Positions 24,801 through 35,986 of a stretch of 64,000 nt of DNA are shown in pieces. The DNA lies in NCBI GenBank assembly GCA_014549065.1, contig JACDOX010000012.1, positions 9,309,413 to 9,373,412 on the forward strand, read 5' to 3'. The DNA comes from Cardinalis cardinalis. Taxonomy: Eukaryota > Chordata > Aves > Passeriformes > Cardinalidae. Positions within the stretch are counted from its first letter, which is position 1. Every line of letters starts with the position of its first letter. Below the pieces are notes generated by a model. That model made no database searches, was not told the DNA's origin, and saw only the letters and a program-made list of their open reading frames with translations. The position numbers and the translations under genes were made by a program.

Positions 24801-25880
24801 CTGATGCTGTCTTGGTCAGGCAGTGATACTGCAGTGATATTACTGCCTGTGACAGAAATTTTGTGTTATGAGCTGATATGGCAACTTAATTTTTCTGCTT
24901 TCACTCTAAGTATTCTTTTATAAACTACTTCTCTTTTACTAGAACAACAACATCTGTATGTCCTTTGTATGTCTTGAAATGGCAAAATCTCTGCAGTATC
25001 AACATGTGCCAATGCAGAGATTTTTGGAATCAGTGGATATTAGTGATAAGTATTTCTGAATATTCTAATAGCCCTTATCNGCATTTTCAGACACCTATAT
25101 AGATTAATTTAAAATTTAAAATATTAGAAAGTAATTTTCTTTCCTAATAAAATTTTTGTAGTCATAACCAAATCTACTATTATTGAAACCATATTTATGG
25201 ACACTAGCATATTTTCTTAATGCATGACCAGTTGAATAGCTCTAGAAATAATTAAGGGATCAATGATACATATTGAGGAAACTCCAGAGAGCTTCATGTG
25301 TTAAGTTTCCCTGATATTTTTTCCTCAGCTATGGNCTGGTTCATGCACAAATTGGCTGATTTTCTTCCTTTCCACTGTCTGTGCTTTCAAACTAAGGTAG
25401 TTGTTGTCTTACCATTTAATGTCTACATTCCTCTATATCTAGGATTTTGTTGACAAAATTTCTTGCCAACAGTCATTTGTTTATCNGTATGAAAAGTCTT
25501 CAAAATTCCTCATGCTTATTACTGACATACCTATGTCACTGACAGTGCTAAACAATCTCAGACTACTGGAGTTTATGNATACCTAGCTTAGCCTTAGTCC
25601 TCACAGATTTTGTACTACTGGTTTTATTAAGCATTTTAATTCTCCTTGAGAACTATAGATGACTTTGGGTAAGATTCATACACAAGAGTACACAGAGCAC
25701 CTGAGATTTCAGTTTAAAGCAGCTCCATTTATATGCNTTCTATTTACAGCATATAGCAGGAGTTCCTAGACCATAACGTGTCTTGNTAGGATTAATGTTT
25801 TCTTTCTAGGTTTCCAGAATATTTAGGTGCTAAGGACACTGAAAAAAATGGAAATTAATTGTCTAGTCATTTATTGCTTT
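21816..25880. other. Intergenic, no gene recognised
   Basis: AT-rich unique-looking DNA. It holds a 15-bp unit (tgagctggtagcttt) present twice at 23118 and 23137. A somewhat GC-richer patch at 23280-23620 has short overlapping open frames on both strands; I cannot assign it. Confidence 0.5.
23118..23151. repeat. 15-bp direct repeat, 4-bp spacer
   Basis: The unit tgagctggtagcttt is exact at 23118-23132 and 23137-23151, separated by gcgc. Confidence 0.9.
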
Positions 25881-25884
25881 TGCT

Positions 25885-26342
25885 CAGGTGGACCTGTTGG
25901 AGCAAGTCTGGAGGAGGGCCATGAAGATCATCAGAGGGCTGGAGCAACTCTCCTGGGAAGACAGGATGAGAGAGTTGGATGAAGAAGAACAGGCTCCAGG
26001 GAAACCTTGAAGCAGCCTTCTGGTGCCTGGAATGGGCCTATAAGAAAACTGGAAAGCATCTTTTTCCAAGGGCCTGTAGTNACAGGACAAGGGCAATGGC
26101 TTTAGACTGAAAGAGAGTCCATTTATATATTAGGAAGAAATTCTTGAAGGTGGTGAGGTACTGGAACAGGTTGCTCAGGGAAGTTGAGGCTATTCTATCC
26201 CTGAAAGTATTCAANGCCAGGCTGGATGGGACTTTGAGCACCCATGTCCAGTGAAAGGCATCCCAGCCCTTGGCCAGGTGTTTGGAACAGGATGACCTTT
26301 AAGGTCCCTTTTAACCCTAATCTTTTCAAGATTCTGTAATTT
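25885..26342 (+). mobile_element. CR1 LINE, 5'-truncated copy
   Basis: Sense CR1 landmarks appear in order: agggccatgaagatcatcag, gggctggagcaactctcctg, a degraded aggaagaaattctt block, actggaacaggttgctcagg, ggctggatgggactttgagc, and a terminal tttaaggtcccttttaaccc followed by attctgtaatt. Frameshifts and stops break the reverse transcriptase frame throughout. Confidence 0.93.
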
Positions 26343-27889
26343 CCACTCATGCCTGTTTGTAGGTGATTTTCAAATAGTGGTTGGGAAAGCTGCATTTGTG
26401 TAGATCTCTTCCTGATTAATGTTTGTAGATCTAACAGAAATTGCAGTTTCCATGTCAATAAATTGAAAATTCTTGTGATATTTCTTTGTATGGGCACAAT
26501 GAATCTGACCATTTTGAAACTGGTAAAAAACTTAGAATTCAAGTATATTTAGTTAAAAGAATTGTTTAAATTCCTTCTTTGCTAAAAACACATATGCATT
26601 ATAGAAAGACCCCCCAAGNCAATAATTCTAATTGACCTTAGTCAAATTATGGAAGAATGAGCAACTTATAAATCATATTACTTAAACCATGATATTTAGG
26701 TAGATATTTAATGCATAATATGCATGATACCTTAAAATAAAACCAACAAACCAAGACAATTAGTGCAAATGTGTTTCCAGACTACTACAATGGTCTGATG
26801 GAAGTAAATATTCACATTATGCACCCTTTCATCAAAACCACNTACCACCAAGAATGTGAAATGTGGCCAGAGCTGATAAGACAAACAAATTGTATCTTTT
26901 CNGTGGTTTAAGTAACTGATTCTTCACAGACAAGTACTGTTCCAGACAATTTTTGCAATGGTATAAACATATAAATGAGGTTAAAATTGGTGACCTAATA
27001 AAATGAAACTTAAGCAAGGTGTAATTTTCTTTGTGTCCAGGTGGAAATCTTGATGTATGTCAGTATAACATATTTACAATNAACATTTGACAGTACTGGA
27101 CTGCCGGTGTTCTTAAAAGGGACCAGAGTTCTCCAATTACAATNAAGGAAATTGCAGGAACCCCATTTCACCTCATTGTGGAGACACAGCCCAGAAAAGA
27201 TGATAAAGAAAGCCACATCTAGTGAATATTTAGTCTCAGGGGAATTCTCCTGTGCCNTGCAGATACACACAGACATCACACATCTGGCTGCAGAGATCAG
27301 TACAGAAAGCAGTGCAGTTCCTGGCACCCACACAAACACCAACAGGANTCACACAGACATGACCACCACCGTCAGCAAGCGCTCTTTCTTCTCTCAAGAC
27401 CACCAGGGCAGGGTTTCCAGGCAGACTCCCCCACAACACACACATCCATGGTCACTCAGACACCAAAGCAGTCTGTCCCCATCATGTCTGGCCAGAGGCC
27501 CTGCCCAGGGCTTGGGCCCCATTTGTCCATCCTCCAGCCTCCTCCTGGCTAGTCTAGGTTGAAGTTCTGTTGCTATTGTCCCTCAACTCATCGCAGGACA
27601 GAGAGAAAAGGTGCTGTTATCCCTCCTCCTCCTCTCCAGTTTCTCATCCTTTCTCCTCAGGTGAGCTTACAGGCACAACCTCTTAGTGTNCATACAGTGT
27701 GATGAGGATGGCTTCTGGCTGATTATGATAATTGGNGCACTTTGAATTATTACTATGTAGGAAGGTGGTCACTTAGTAAATGGGGATAAGCAAAGCTATA
27801 GGATAGTATGGACTATATTTTCATATTCCTCTACAGAAAACAAAAATCATATTGCTGCTTTTGGTATTTGGAGGAATGTGTTAAACAAA
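26343..27889. other. Intergenic, with a GC-richer unassigned patch
   Basis: Mostly AT-rich. From about 27240 to 27680 the sequence becomes C-rich, with repeated acacacagac- and cctcctcct-type words and a plus-strand open frame of about 170 codons containing several N. The frame looks like simple-sequence composition rather than a protein; it could be a decayed retroelement. Confidence 0.5.
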
Positions 27890-27892
27890 ACT

Positions 27893-28669
27893 GGATAAGT
27901 ACATGATAAGCACAGAGCAATTCAACTCCAGGCATCAGTACAGGCTGAGGGATGAAGAGATTGAGAGCAGCCCTGCCAAGAAGGACTTGGGGCTGCTGGC
28001 AGATCAAAAGATGGACATGAGCTGGCAATATGTGCTTGCAGCTGAGAAAGCCTAATGTGTCCTGGGTTTCATCAAAAGAACTGTGACCAGCAGGTGAAGG
28101 GAAGTGATTCTGCCCCTCTACTTCTCTCTTGTGGGTCTCTAACTGGAGTAGTGTGTCCAGCTCTGGTGTCCTCAGCAAAGGAATGGCATGGGCACATTGG
28201 AGTAAGTCTAGAGAAGGGCCATGAAGATGATCAAGGGCTAGAGCACCTCTCCTGTGAGGAAAGGCTGGGAGCTGGAGCTGCTCAGCCTGGAGAAGTCTCC
28301 AGGGAGATCCAAAAGGATCCAAAAGGAGCTTTTCAGTAGTTAANGGGGACTTATAAGAAAGCTGGGAGACAGAGGTTTTAGCAAGCCCTGTTGTGATAGG
28401 AGGAGGGGTAGTGGCTTTGAGCTAAAAGAGGGTGGATTTAGGAATAACGAAGAATTTTTTTACATGGAGATTTGTGAAACACCGGAACAGGTTANCCAGA
28501 GCAGTTGTGGATGNCCCATCTGNGGAAACAATCAAGGTCAGATTGAACAGGGCTCTAAGTAACATGATCTAGTTTAAAACATCCCTGCTAAGTGCAGGAG
28601 GGTTGGACTAGATNGGCTTTAAGGGTTCCTTCCAACCCAAACCAGTCTATGACAGCGTGATTCTATGAT
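27893..28669 (+). mobile_element. CR1 LINE, 5'-truncated copy (longer)
   Basis: This sense-strand copy of about 780 bp runs from a degraded CR1 reverse-transcriptase C-terminal region (ggcatcagtacaggctgagg, aaggacttggggctgctgg) through agaagggccatgaagatgat, gagcacctctcctgtgagga and acaccggaacaggtta. It ends in ggttggactagat, ccttccaacccaaacca and attctatgatt. The open frame is interrupted. The ggatccaaaa word is duplicated in tandem at about 28306-28325. Confidence 0.94.
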
Positions 28670-31600
28670 TGTCTTAAGGTGCAGATATCTGGAGACATGG
28701 ATGGAAGGGAATATGAGATTAATTTAGGTGATTGCACCTTTTTTCTCTCTATTTCTTTCTATTNATTCACCATAGAGAAATGTGATTGTCTCGATAAAAT
28801 GACCCAGTCTACTTAAGACATGTTTCTGTTACATCCATTGAGAGTATAGGGAACCAATACTTAATGTCAAATGCCTCCAGCCATTGGGGATACAGTATAC
28901 TTAATTTTCTCCTTAGAATGGAAAAGGCATGGTATGGCTTTCTGATTTTTACACAATAGTCTACAAACTAATGAAATTCTCCAGGTTCAGGTGGTCAAGC
29001 TGCCCAGCTCATATTTTGTCCCCCTNAAAAGTAATAACTAAGCCAGGACGGAACAATGATTTATGGCAAGCTTAACTCAGCTTCCAGCTGACCTGTGTCT
29101 TTTGATTACTTATCCACTAAAAACTGACTAAATGAACTTTCTTGGGAATAAATTTCCTAACCAAAAAGAGATTACATCAAAGGCAAATATTACCACTATN
29201 TTAAATGAAATTAGCAGTAGTCCTGACAGATCTAAACTTCTTGGGTATTTCCAGGAATGTAAATAAAGCTCCTGTGCTTTTTCTCCCCAAGCCTGGGTTG
29301 TGATGAATGTTTTTATCTTGGCAGAGAAGGTCTCTCTATGAACACTGGGTGGTGTGGGCAGATATTCTCAAGGGATTTCAAGGTAAGAAGAAGCCTTAGT
29401 AAGGTAGGTATGTAAAGAAAAAACTGCCCTCGCAGGTAGGTAGACTAGTCTGCTGCTTGAAATAATGAGTGNATATATAAATTACATCTAAACAGAATGT
29501 AGGTTGGTGAGATCTCATTTTTGATTAACTTCTGAAGAAATTCAATTGTTGTTCTTTCACCAGTGACACTGATATTAATTTTATTTTGCTAGCTGCAGTC
29601 TGTGACATATATTCCAAGAATATTATTATTTCCTGAAGGTTTTTTGCTTCATTTCAGTTAAAACTGAATTTCATTTCTACCAAATAATTCATTAGCTCTG
29701 TGTCTCATGTCTGGGTTAGAAAATAACAAATATTATATTTGTGGATGAAGAGGAAAGAAAAAGATTATTTTTCTTTGACTTCACAGCTTCTTTTGTATTC
29801 TAAAAGCTTTCTGAAAGTTGCCAGGAAGTTCTGTAAAATGGTTGGCTGAAGGGTGTTACAAAAACACACGAATACATCATAGTTACAGAATGTAGTCACC
29901 TCTCCTACCTTTTCCCTGCCTCACAGAAAACTATTTTGTGATTGATTAAATCATTGTTTTAGCATTTAATCTGTCTCAGCTGTCAGTAGTTCTGACTGAA
30001 GTTGAAAGAAATGTTCTCACTTAATTTAAGGAGTTTCTATGTGGTAACTGGAATCACCTGAAAAGGGGCATTCTCTCCCCTGATTGACTGTGAGGATGCA
30101 GTTAGGATGCCCTGTGCATATGGTGTTTCTTGAGGGGCAAGGAAGAGCAGCATAAGGTAANTGCTTTTTTAAGTGGATGTTAGGAAGGGACAGTAATAGT
30201 GAAACTTCAGAGACCCATGGTACACTCTTCAAGCATCCAAAGCCCATCACATGCCTTCAATTTAAGATCTAGTCATATGTCTTAAAAGTAGCATTCAGAT
30301 ATCTTCAGAGATACCTTATAGGTATCCAAAGTGCAAGTAATTTGCAATCTCTGCAAGGGGTTCTGCTTGTGCAATCACAGCTGCTGGGGAGGTACCTGGT
30401 GTTAGCTGACTGCCCTCATATTCTATGGAGATCAATGGTAACCACCCAGCTTAAACAATCCTCTTAAAACAAGGTAATCTGCAAGCATTTACCTCCCTCT
30501 TTTGCCTGTACTGGTAATTAATTAGGTGTGNTACTTTCCACAGCTAAGTGAAATGGAAGGATTAAGTGCTAAATGTTGATTTAGTTGAAAAGCTTTTGAA
30601 AATAATGGTCTTCAAATGTGCAGTGTAGATAGCTTTAGCAATGTTACAAACATTATGTGCGATTCATCTTTAATCTGTTCTTCACATTTGTTACACTCCA
30701 GATTTCATCATGTGGAATCTTTTTGTCCTGGTAGACATATGACTTCCTGAAGGACAGTCTTATTTTGCTCTTGCTCTTCAAGAAAGCTTGGACTTGTAAT
30801 TGCTTTGTTTTGCATCATATAAATAAATGGAAAATGAGGCTTCTATATGACCCAGAATCACAGTTTCACACTAGTAGATGTGTCTTTTACTTGCACTTAA
30901 AATGCAGATGTAAGAACTATAGGTTGCTCTTAAGCAATACATTCAATTGTTTATTTGTGCCAAAAAGCTTTTCCCAAATGCATAACTTAAACCTTCTTGT
31001 TACAATAATTAAGTTAATTTCATGTTTAGACATGTAGACACACTTGTTTCCTTCCTCTTTATGCTGTCATCTACTTGTCAAGAATAGTATCAAACATGGG
31101 AGGAAATTACTAATCAAAATATATTATGACTCATTTTATCCAACCTATAGTGAACATTTTCTTCAATGCCTTTTTCAGTTAGTTTCCATAGTTGCATCAT
31201 GGCTACTGTTGTGAAACACAGGCATCTGTCAGGAAAATCAGTTTTATTTTAGGAAGGAAAATTCTGCTCTATGCTTTTCATGTGTCAGTGTGAAATTTCA
31301 CTCATACAACAGCTAAATTAAATTACTTTAATAACAGTGGCTATTTCAGTTTNTTGTCTGGTAAGGGAAGTCCAAGTGCCCTTCCTGAAAACTATCATCA
31401 ACATATTCCCACAGCAAATTAATATCAGCTCTTGAATACTAAATCTAAGCTTGAATTTGTGAACTCTTAACATCTCTCTTGTTCAAAAGCATGTATTTTT
31501 GACTGATATGTTTTGTATGTGTCATTTGCTGAATGACACAGTGNTAGATTCTATACATATCCAAGGGTAGCTGAAGAAACCTTATCCCCTTAAAAATGCC

Positions 31601-32759
31601 TATTTTGCTTCCATGTGTATTTACATGACCTTTTCCATGCCAAGAAATGTGTAAACTGTAGTCATGAGGCTGGAAAATACTTATCCATATTGTAAAGCCA
31701 TTATCGTATTTGGCATAATTGTTGGCACCTTCATCAGAAAAAGGCCTGAACACAGTAGGTCTATCCCCAGAGCCTTCTCAAAGCAGTTAACCTCAGTTTG
31801 TCACTTGTCCTTCTCCAGAATCTTTTCAGGGGCTAGGGGCTCCATGAGGAAGGCAATGAGGAGGGAGCTTTTCTCACCTCTTTCTCCTCTTGCAGGCAGG
31901 CACACATGACAATATGTGTGTAGCAGTCATTCCATTCTTGAAAAGAATTTAAGTATGAAACATAGCAAGAGTTTGAAAGTTTTCNCTATTCTCATCAGTC
32001 TTTCTTTTAACTAGGGTGGCTCAAACACCTTTCATTTGACACATGGGGAGCTTTCTGCCTATAACAGTTTGACGCTAATGCATAGAAGTCTCTTCCTTTA
32101 AGATGTCTGTATTCTCAGAACTCAGTAGAAATCTTCCAGAGGTACCCATGGTCCCAGTCAGGCATTCCAAGTAGTGAATTGGTCCAGACTGTTGGCCAGA
32201 TATTGTCTTTAGCTTCAGGATCCCAAGAGTCTGTCTAACTTACTTTCTCTTTTGGTACCTAAAGATGTGTTTGAAGCCAGTGTGTGTATAGTGGTAGCAC
32301 ATGNATTGGCTATATATTACTAATAGTTGTATGTTTGTACAGATCCCTGACACTTTTGATGAAGAAGTAANCACAGTTCTTAAGCTATTGTTCACACTGA
32401 CTCTTGATTTGTCTTTTATTAGGCCATGAAGAAAATAAGTACAGCCTTCAGTTGCCTGTGATACTTGATTTCAGCACACTTGACTTGACATACTCTAATA
32501 TTGATGTATGGCTCCCAAAGAAATAAATTACATTAAACATGTCTCAGTAATGTAGCAGCTATACAGAAAAGAACAGAAGAAAGAAACTTCTTTCAATGCA
32601 TCAGGTGAACCCAGGCATAACTGAACCAGTGAACCAAGGACAGTTGGGGAAACAACCAAGATAATGCCAGATTATGAGGAATAAATCAAAGCTATCTCAT
32701 CCAACTAGGTAAAGGGTGGGAACAGAACCACTGTCTCAAGGAAGGCACCAGCTCAAAAG
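28670..32759. other. Intergenic, one cryptic exon candidate
   Basis: No gene is identified. The only coding-style signal is a 58-nt block at 29325-29382 bounded by a good acceptor and donor; see the findings. The rest is AT-rich with short, unrecognised open frames. Confidence 0.5.
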
Positions 32760-33050
32760 AAGAGGATTTAGTATGTGGGCTAATTAGCAGGAGAAGGAAG
32801 AGAACCATTTAACCAGTAGAAGNTAGAATACTATTTAATAAGAGGACAATGCGATTTGTAGCCAATGAACATTATTGCCTTTGTTTGCTAAAATGTATAA
32901 TACTGAAAGATTTTTATAGTCAGTGTTCTGGCTTTGTGGAGTTGCCATCCAGATCCCCTTTCTGCACAGAACTGTATATAAATCAAATTGGCTCTTTGTG
33001 AGGATTAGCCTCTTGCACACAGAGTGAGAGGACCTGTCCTGGGACAGAAG
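32760..33050 (+). mobile_element. Possible LTR or ERV remnant
   Basis: The stretch has an LTR-like arrangement on the plus strand: a gccaatgaac CCAAT motif at 32860, a tgtataatac motif, tatataaatcaaattggctc near 32975 and cctcttgcacacag shortly after. It resembles bird LTR 3' regions I have seen, but I could not define TG/CA ends or a target-site duplication. Confidence 0.3.
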
Positions 33051-33574
33051 GATTTTTTTTCATGAGAACAGCACAAAATTCATCTAAAGGGTANTGAGTC
33101 TGACTTCTGATGTTGTCATGAAGCTTCCAAACATTTTTGTTACTGTAAGACATGGGAAGTGATTAGTTTTTTCCTGATACTTAATTTCTAGTGAAGAGAA
33201 ACGAAGTAAGAAGTCAGGAGTGTGATCAGCCTGCAGCTGCAGGATGGGCGCAGCGTGCTGTTCCTGCTGGTGACTCCAGTGCCCTGGCACCCTATGGGAT
33301 GTGCTCCAAATGTTCCTCACTGAACACCACTGCTGCTCTTCCACTGTTTGTGTCTTGTGTTTGGAGGCAAGTAAAAGTGGTTTTTNTTTCATTCCTAATA
33401 AAATGCCTTGTATTGACAGTGTGGGGTCATATATTGCCCTGTTTCAGTAATTGTCTGGTGGTGAAGTGTTATTGTCTGAGCTGTTTGAGCTTAACCTCTG
33501 GAAATACTGTGGGTGGTATAGACCTGGCAAACATACACAGTGTGTAGAAAACAGAAATCTTCATGCCATTTGGG

Positions 33575-33723
33575 GCTGGAGAATGATATTGTGCAATTTT
33601 CATAGTAGATAGCAAAGAGTAAAAAGGAAGCAGGCTGTAAAAAGAAAACAAAAGCTAGTTTTCCATGTGGACTCAGACTCCCATGAATATAATCAACATG
33701 TTGCTGAAATAGTACACCATTCA
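33575..33723 (-). repeat. Left arm of a ~150-bp inverted repeat
   Basis: This block is the reverse complement of 35836-35986 at roughly 90% identity by eye, with a few substitutions and small indels. On the minus strand this arm lies in an uninterrupted frame of about 80 codons (around NGVLFQQHVDYIHGSL and LLFAIYYENC). I do not recognise the protein family. The two arms flank a CR1 copy containing a nested LTR. Confidence 0.88.
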
Positions 33724-33869
33724 CATTCCCTCCAGCCCTTCCCAATCTCCTGGAGGAATGCTGACAATATTAGGGTCTAAGAAGCACTGGAAAGATAAAC
33801 ATAGCACCAGACAAAAGGGATGGTTAACAAGAAAATTATTTTTTTTGTTACAAGAATCTGGGTTGTCTT

Positions 33870-34042
33870 AGATGGTTGGGCATAGTCAGTAGAGATTTAT
33901 GATTTGTAAATCAGCCCTGACTGGCCTGACTGCTTTGTATGACAAAGTACTTGGATTTTCAGATTACCGGATAGGTGTGATTTTCTTTATCAAGGCTTTC
34001 AACATTGTCAGCCACAATATTCTCATATCCAAGTAAGGATAT
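33870..34042 (+). mobile_element. CR1 LINE reverse transcriptase part, 5' piece of a split copy
   Basis: Sense CR1 sequence of the reverse transcriptase palm: tttatcaaggctttcaacat, tgtcagccacaatattctca, then tatccaagtaaggatat, equivalent to a DFSKAFDTVSHNIL-type motif. The copy continues after the LTR, at 34452. The upstream boundary is blurred. Confidence 0.75.
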
Positions 34043-34457
34043 ATTGTATTTGGGTTGCCCCTAGATGAAGGAAGGAATGATGAGTGTGACTCCATGTTGT
34101 CAGAAGGCTAATTTATTATTTTAAGATACTATATTACATTAAAGAATACTAAACTATACTATACTAAAGAATACAGAAAGGATACTTACAGAAGGCTAAA
34201 AAGATCATAATGAAAACTTGTGACTCTTTTCAGAGTCCTGATACAGCTTGGCACTGATTGGCCAAAGAGTGAAAATAATTCACGTCATAAACCAATAAAA
34301 CAATCACCTGTGGTAAACAATCTCCAAACACATTCAAAAGAAGCAAAACACAGGAGAAGTAAATCAGATAATTATTGTTTTCCTTTTTCTCTGAGGCTTC
34401 TCAGCTTCCCAGGGGAAAAATCCTGGGCAAAAGAAAATGTTAATGCCACGGGGATAT
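34037..34457 (-). mobile_element. Solo LTR inserted inside a CR1 copy
   Basis: About 409 bp (34043-34451) interrupts CR1 reverse-transcriptase sequence. Both edges carry ggatat (34037-34042 and 34452-34457), a plausible 5-6 bp target duplication, and CR1 resumes immediately with tacagagtggatg. The body contains atgatgagtgtgactccatg, gcactgattggcc (an inverted CCAAT box), acaatcacctg and tttttctctgaggcttctca, a succession I associate with a songbird LTR. The order of CCAAT and AATAAA-type signals suggests minus-strand orientation. Being nested, it is younger than the CR1. Confidence 0.8.
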
Positions 34458-35400
34458 TACAGAGTGGATGTATGGGCAACTTAATTGTAAAAAGACAAGT
34501 TGGATGATCAGACTCAGAGTAGTTAGTGGGATGCACTTTACCTGATAAGGAACANACAAGTTCTTATGAGGATACTGCAGCGATCTGTCTGGTACACATC
34601 CCATTTAATATGCAGCAATGACTGGGAGGAGATTACAAAACGGGGGCTCATCAAGTTTGCAGATGACACNAAACATAGGGACCAGTATGCTCAGTGTCCA
34701 GGTTTCCCTTCAGAACAATCTGGACAGGCTGGAGGATGGGGCCAACAGAAAACATTTTGAAAGTGAACAGTGACAAATGCAAAGTGTAGCATCTGAGAGA
34801 GGAGAGTTCTGGGCATCAGCAAAGACTGGGGACTGTGGGAAGACTGACCAGGGAGCAGTTCTGCAGGAAGAGCTAGGTGGCAGCAAGCTGAACAGGAACC
34901 TGTGTGCAACAAAGAAAAGCAACAACAATGTAGGCTGTATTCCCTTCTAGCTGGCACTGTTTAGATCTAGACCAGTGCATCCAGGACTGGGTACCCCTAA
35001 TACAAGAAAGATATTAATGAACTGGAGTGCATTTATCAGAGGCCCACCAAGCTGTCAGGGCTGGAGCACTTGCCATATGAAGAGGTGCTGAGGGAAGTGG
35101 GCTTGTTCAGGAAGGGAANAGGTGGCTAGGGGGGAACCTAAAACCAGCTGGTCAGTGCCCAAATGGAAGCCATGAAGAAGATGCAGTCTAGTTCTTCACA
35201 GAATTGCTAGTTGGAAGAAGAGATGTGGTAGACGTGTTTGTGCAGGAGAGGCTCCATCTGGGAATTAGAAATGAGGGAAACTGGTNGAATAGGCTTCCAG
35301 AGAAGGAGCTAGAAGGAGAGTTACTTCTTCCCTTGATAACTTTTCATCGAGTAAAAGGGACCAGTTCTGACANGCTTAATTCTTTAAGAAACTTACAGAA
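34452..35400 (+). mobile_element. CR1 LINE reverse transcriptase and 3' part, downstream piece of a split copy
   Basis: The CR1 continues after the nested LTR. The catalytic reverse transcriptase motif is visible as LIKFADD near 34650-34672, followed by ctggacaggctggaggatgg, agagttctgggcatcagc and ggctggagcacttgccatat, and by weakly preserved 3' text up to about 35400. Frameshifts and N positions prevent a continuous ORF. The classical attctatgatt end is not clear, so the 3' end may be altered or lost. Confidence 0.85.
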
Positions 35401-35442
35401 TACCCTTCTGAAATTTCTAAATTATTGGATTAAACTGATGAA

Positions 35443-35474
35443 AGTAGTGGAATGATATCAGTAGTGGAATGATA
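35443..35474. repeat. 15-bp direct duplication
   Basis: The unit agtagtggaatgata occurs at 35443-35457 and 35460-35474, separated by tc. It lies just past the CR1 end. Confidence 0.9.
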
Positions 35475-35835
35475 ACTTTTAATGATATCAGTTTTATCAC
35501 AATATTTGTGATTTTGATTTTGTATTTCTTGTTCGGNGTCCTTTCTTGCTGAAAGTCCCTAGATAGACACACAATTGATTATTCGGTAATTTCAGTACCT
35601 TAATTGACTATTATATTTGATTGTGTTTACAAAAGCTCAAGACAAACAAACCTTCTCTAATACGTATGGGAATGTTTACATAATTGTGCATTAATAATGT
35701 TGTTAATTATATTTTGCACAAGAGTAGCATCCCTAGACACCAATCAGGATANGGGATTATATTTTGCTAGGCAGCAAGCGAAAAGGATGGCTCTCATGCA
35801 GCCCTAATTTGGACCTGTGGAAGATGTTGTTTTGC

Positions 35836-35986
35836 TGAATGGTGTACTATTTTATCAGCATGTTGATTATATTCATAGGAGTCTGAGAGTCCAGATGGAA
35901 AGCTAGTTTTTGTTTTCTTTTTACAACCTGCTTCCTTNTTACTCTTTGCTATCTACTATGAAAACTGCACAATATCATTCTCCAGC
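35836..35986 (+). repeat. Right arm of a ~150-bp inverted repeat
   Basis: This is the inverted partner of 33575-33723. Here the equivalent reading frame begins NGVLFYQHVDYIH but is broken by a stop after about 20 codons, so this arm has decayed more than the left one. Outside the arm the flanks (for example 35740-35830 versus 33724-33830) do not match. Confidence 0.88.

Noticed and set aside
26195..26542. 115-codon minus-strand open frame
   Set aside because: Much of it lies antisense over the CR1 copy at 25885-26342.
27831..28322. 163-codon minus-strand open frame
   Set aside because: It is the antisense reading of a CR1 copy and has no independent support.
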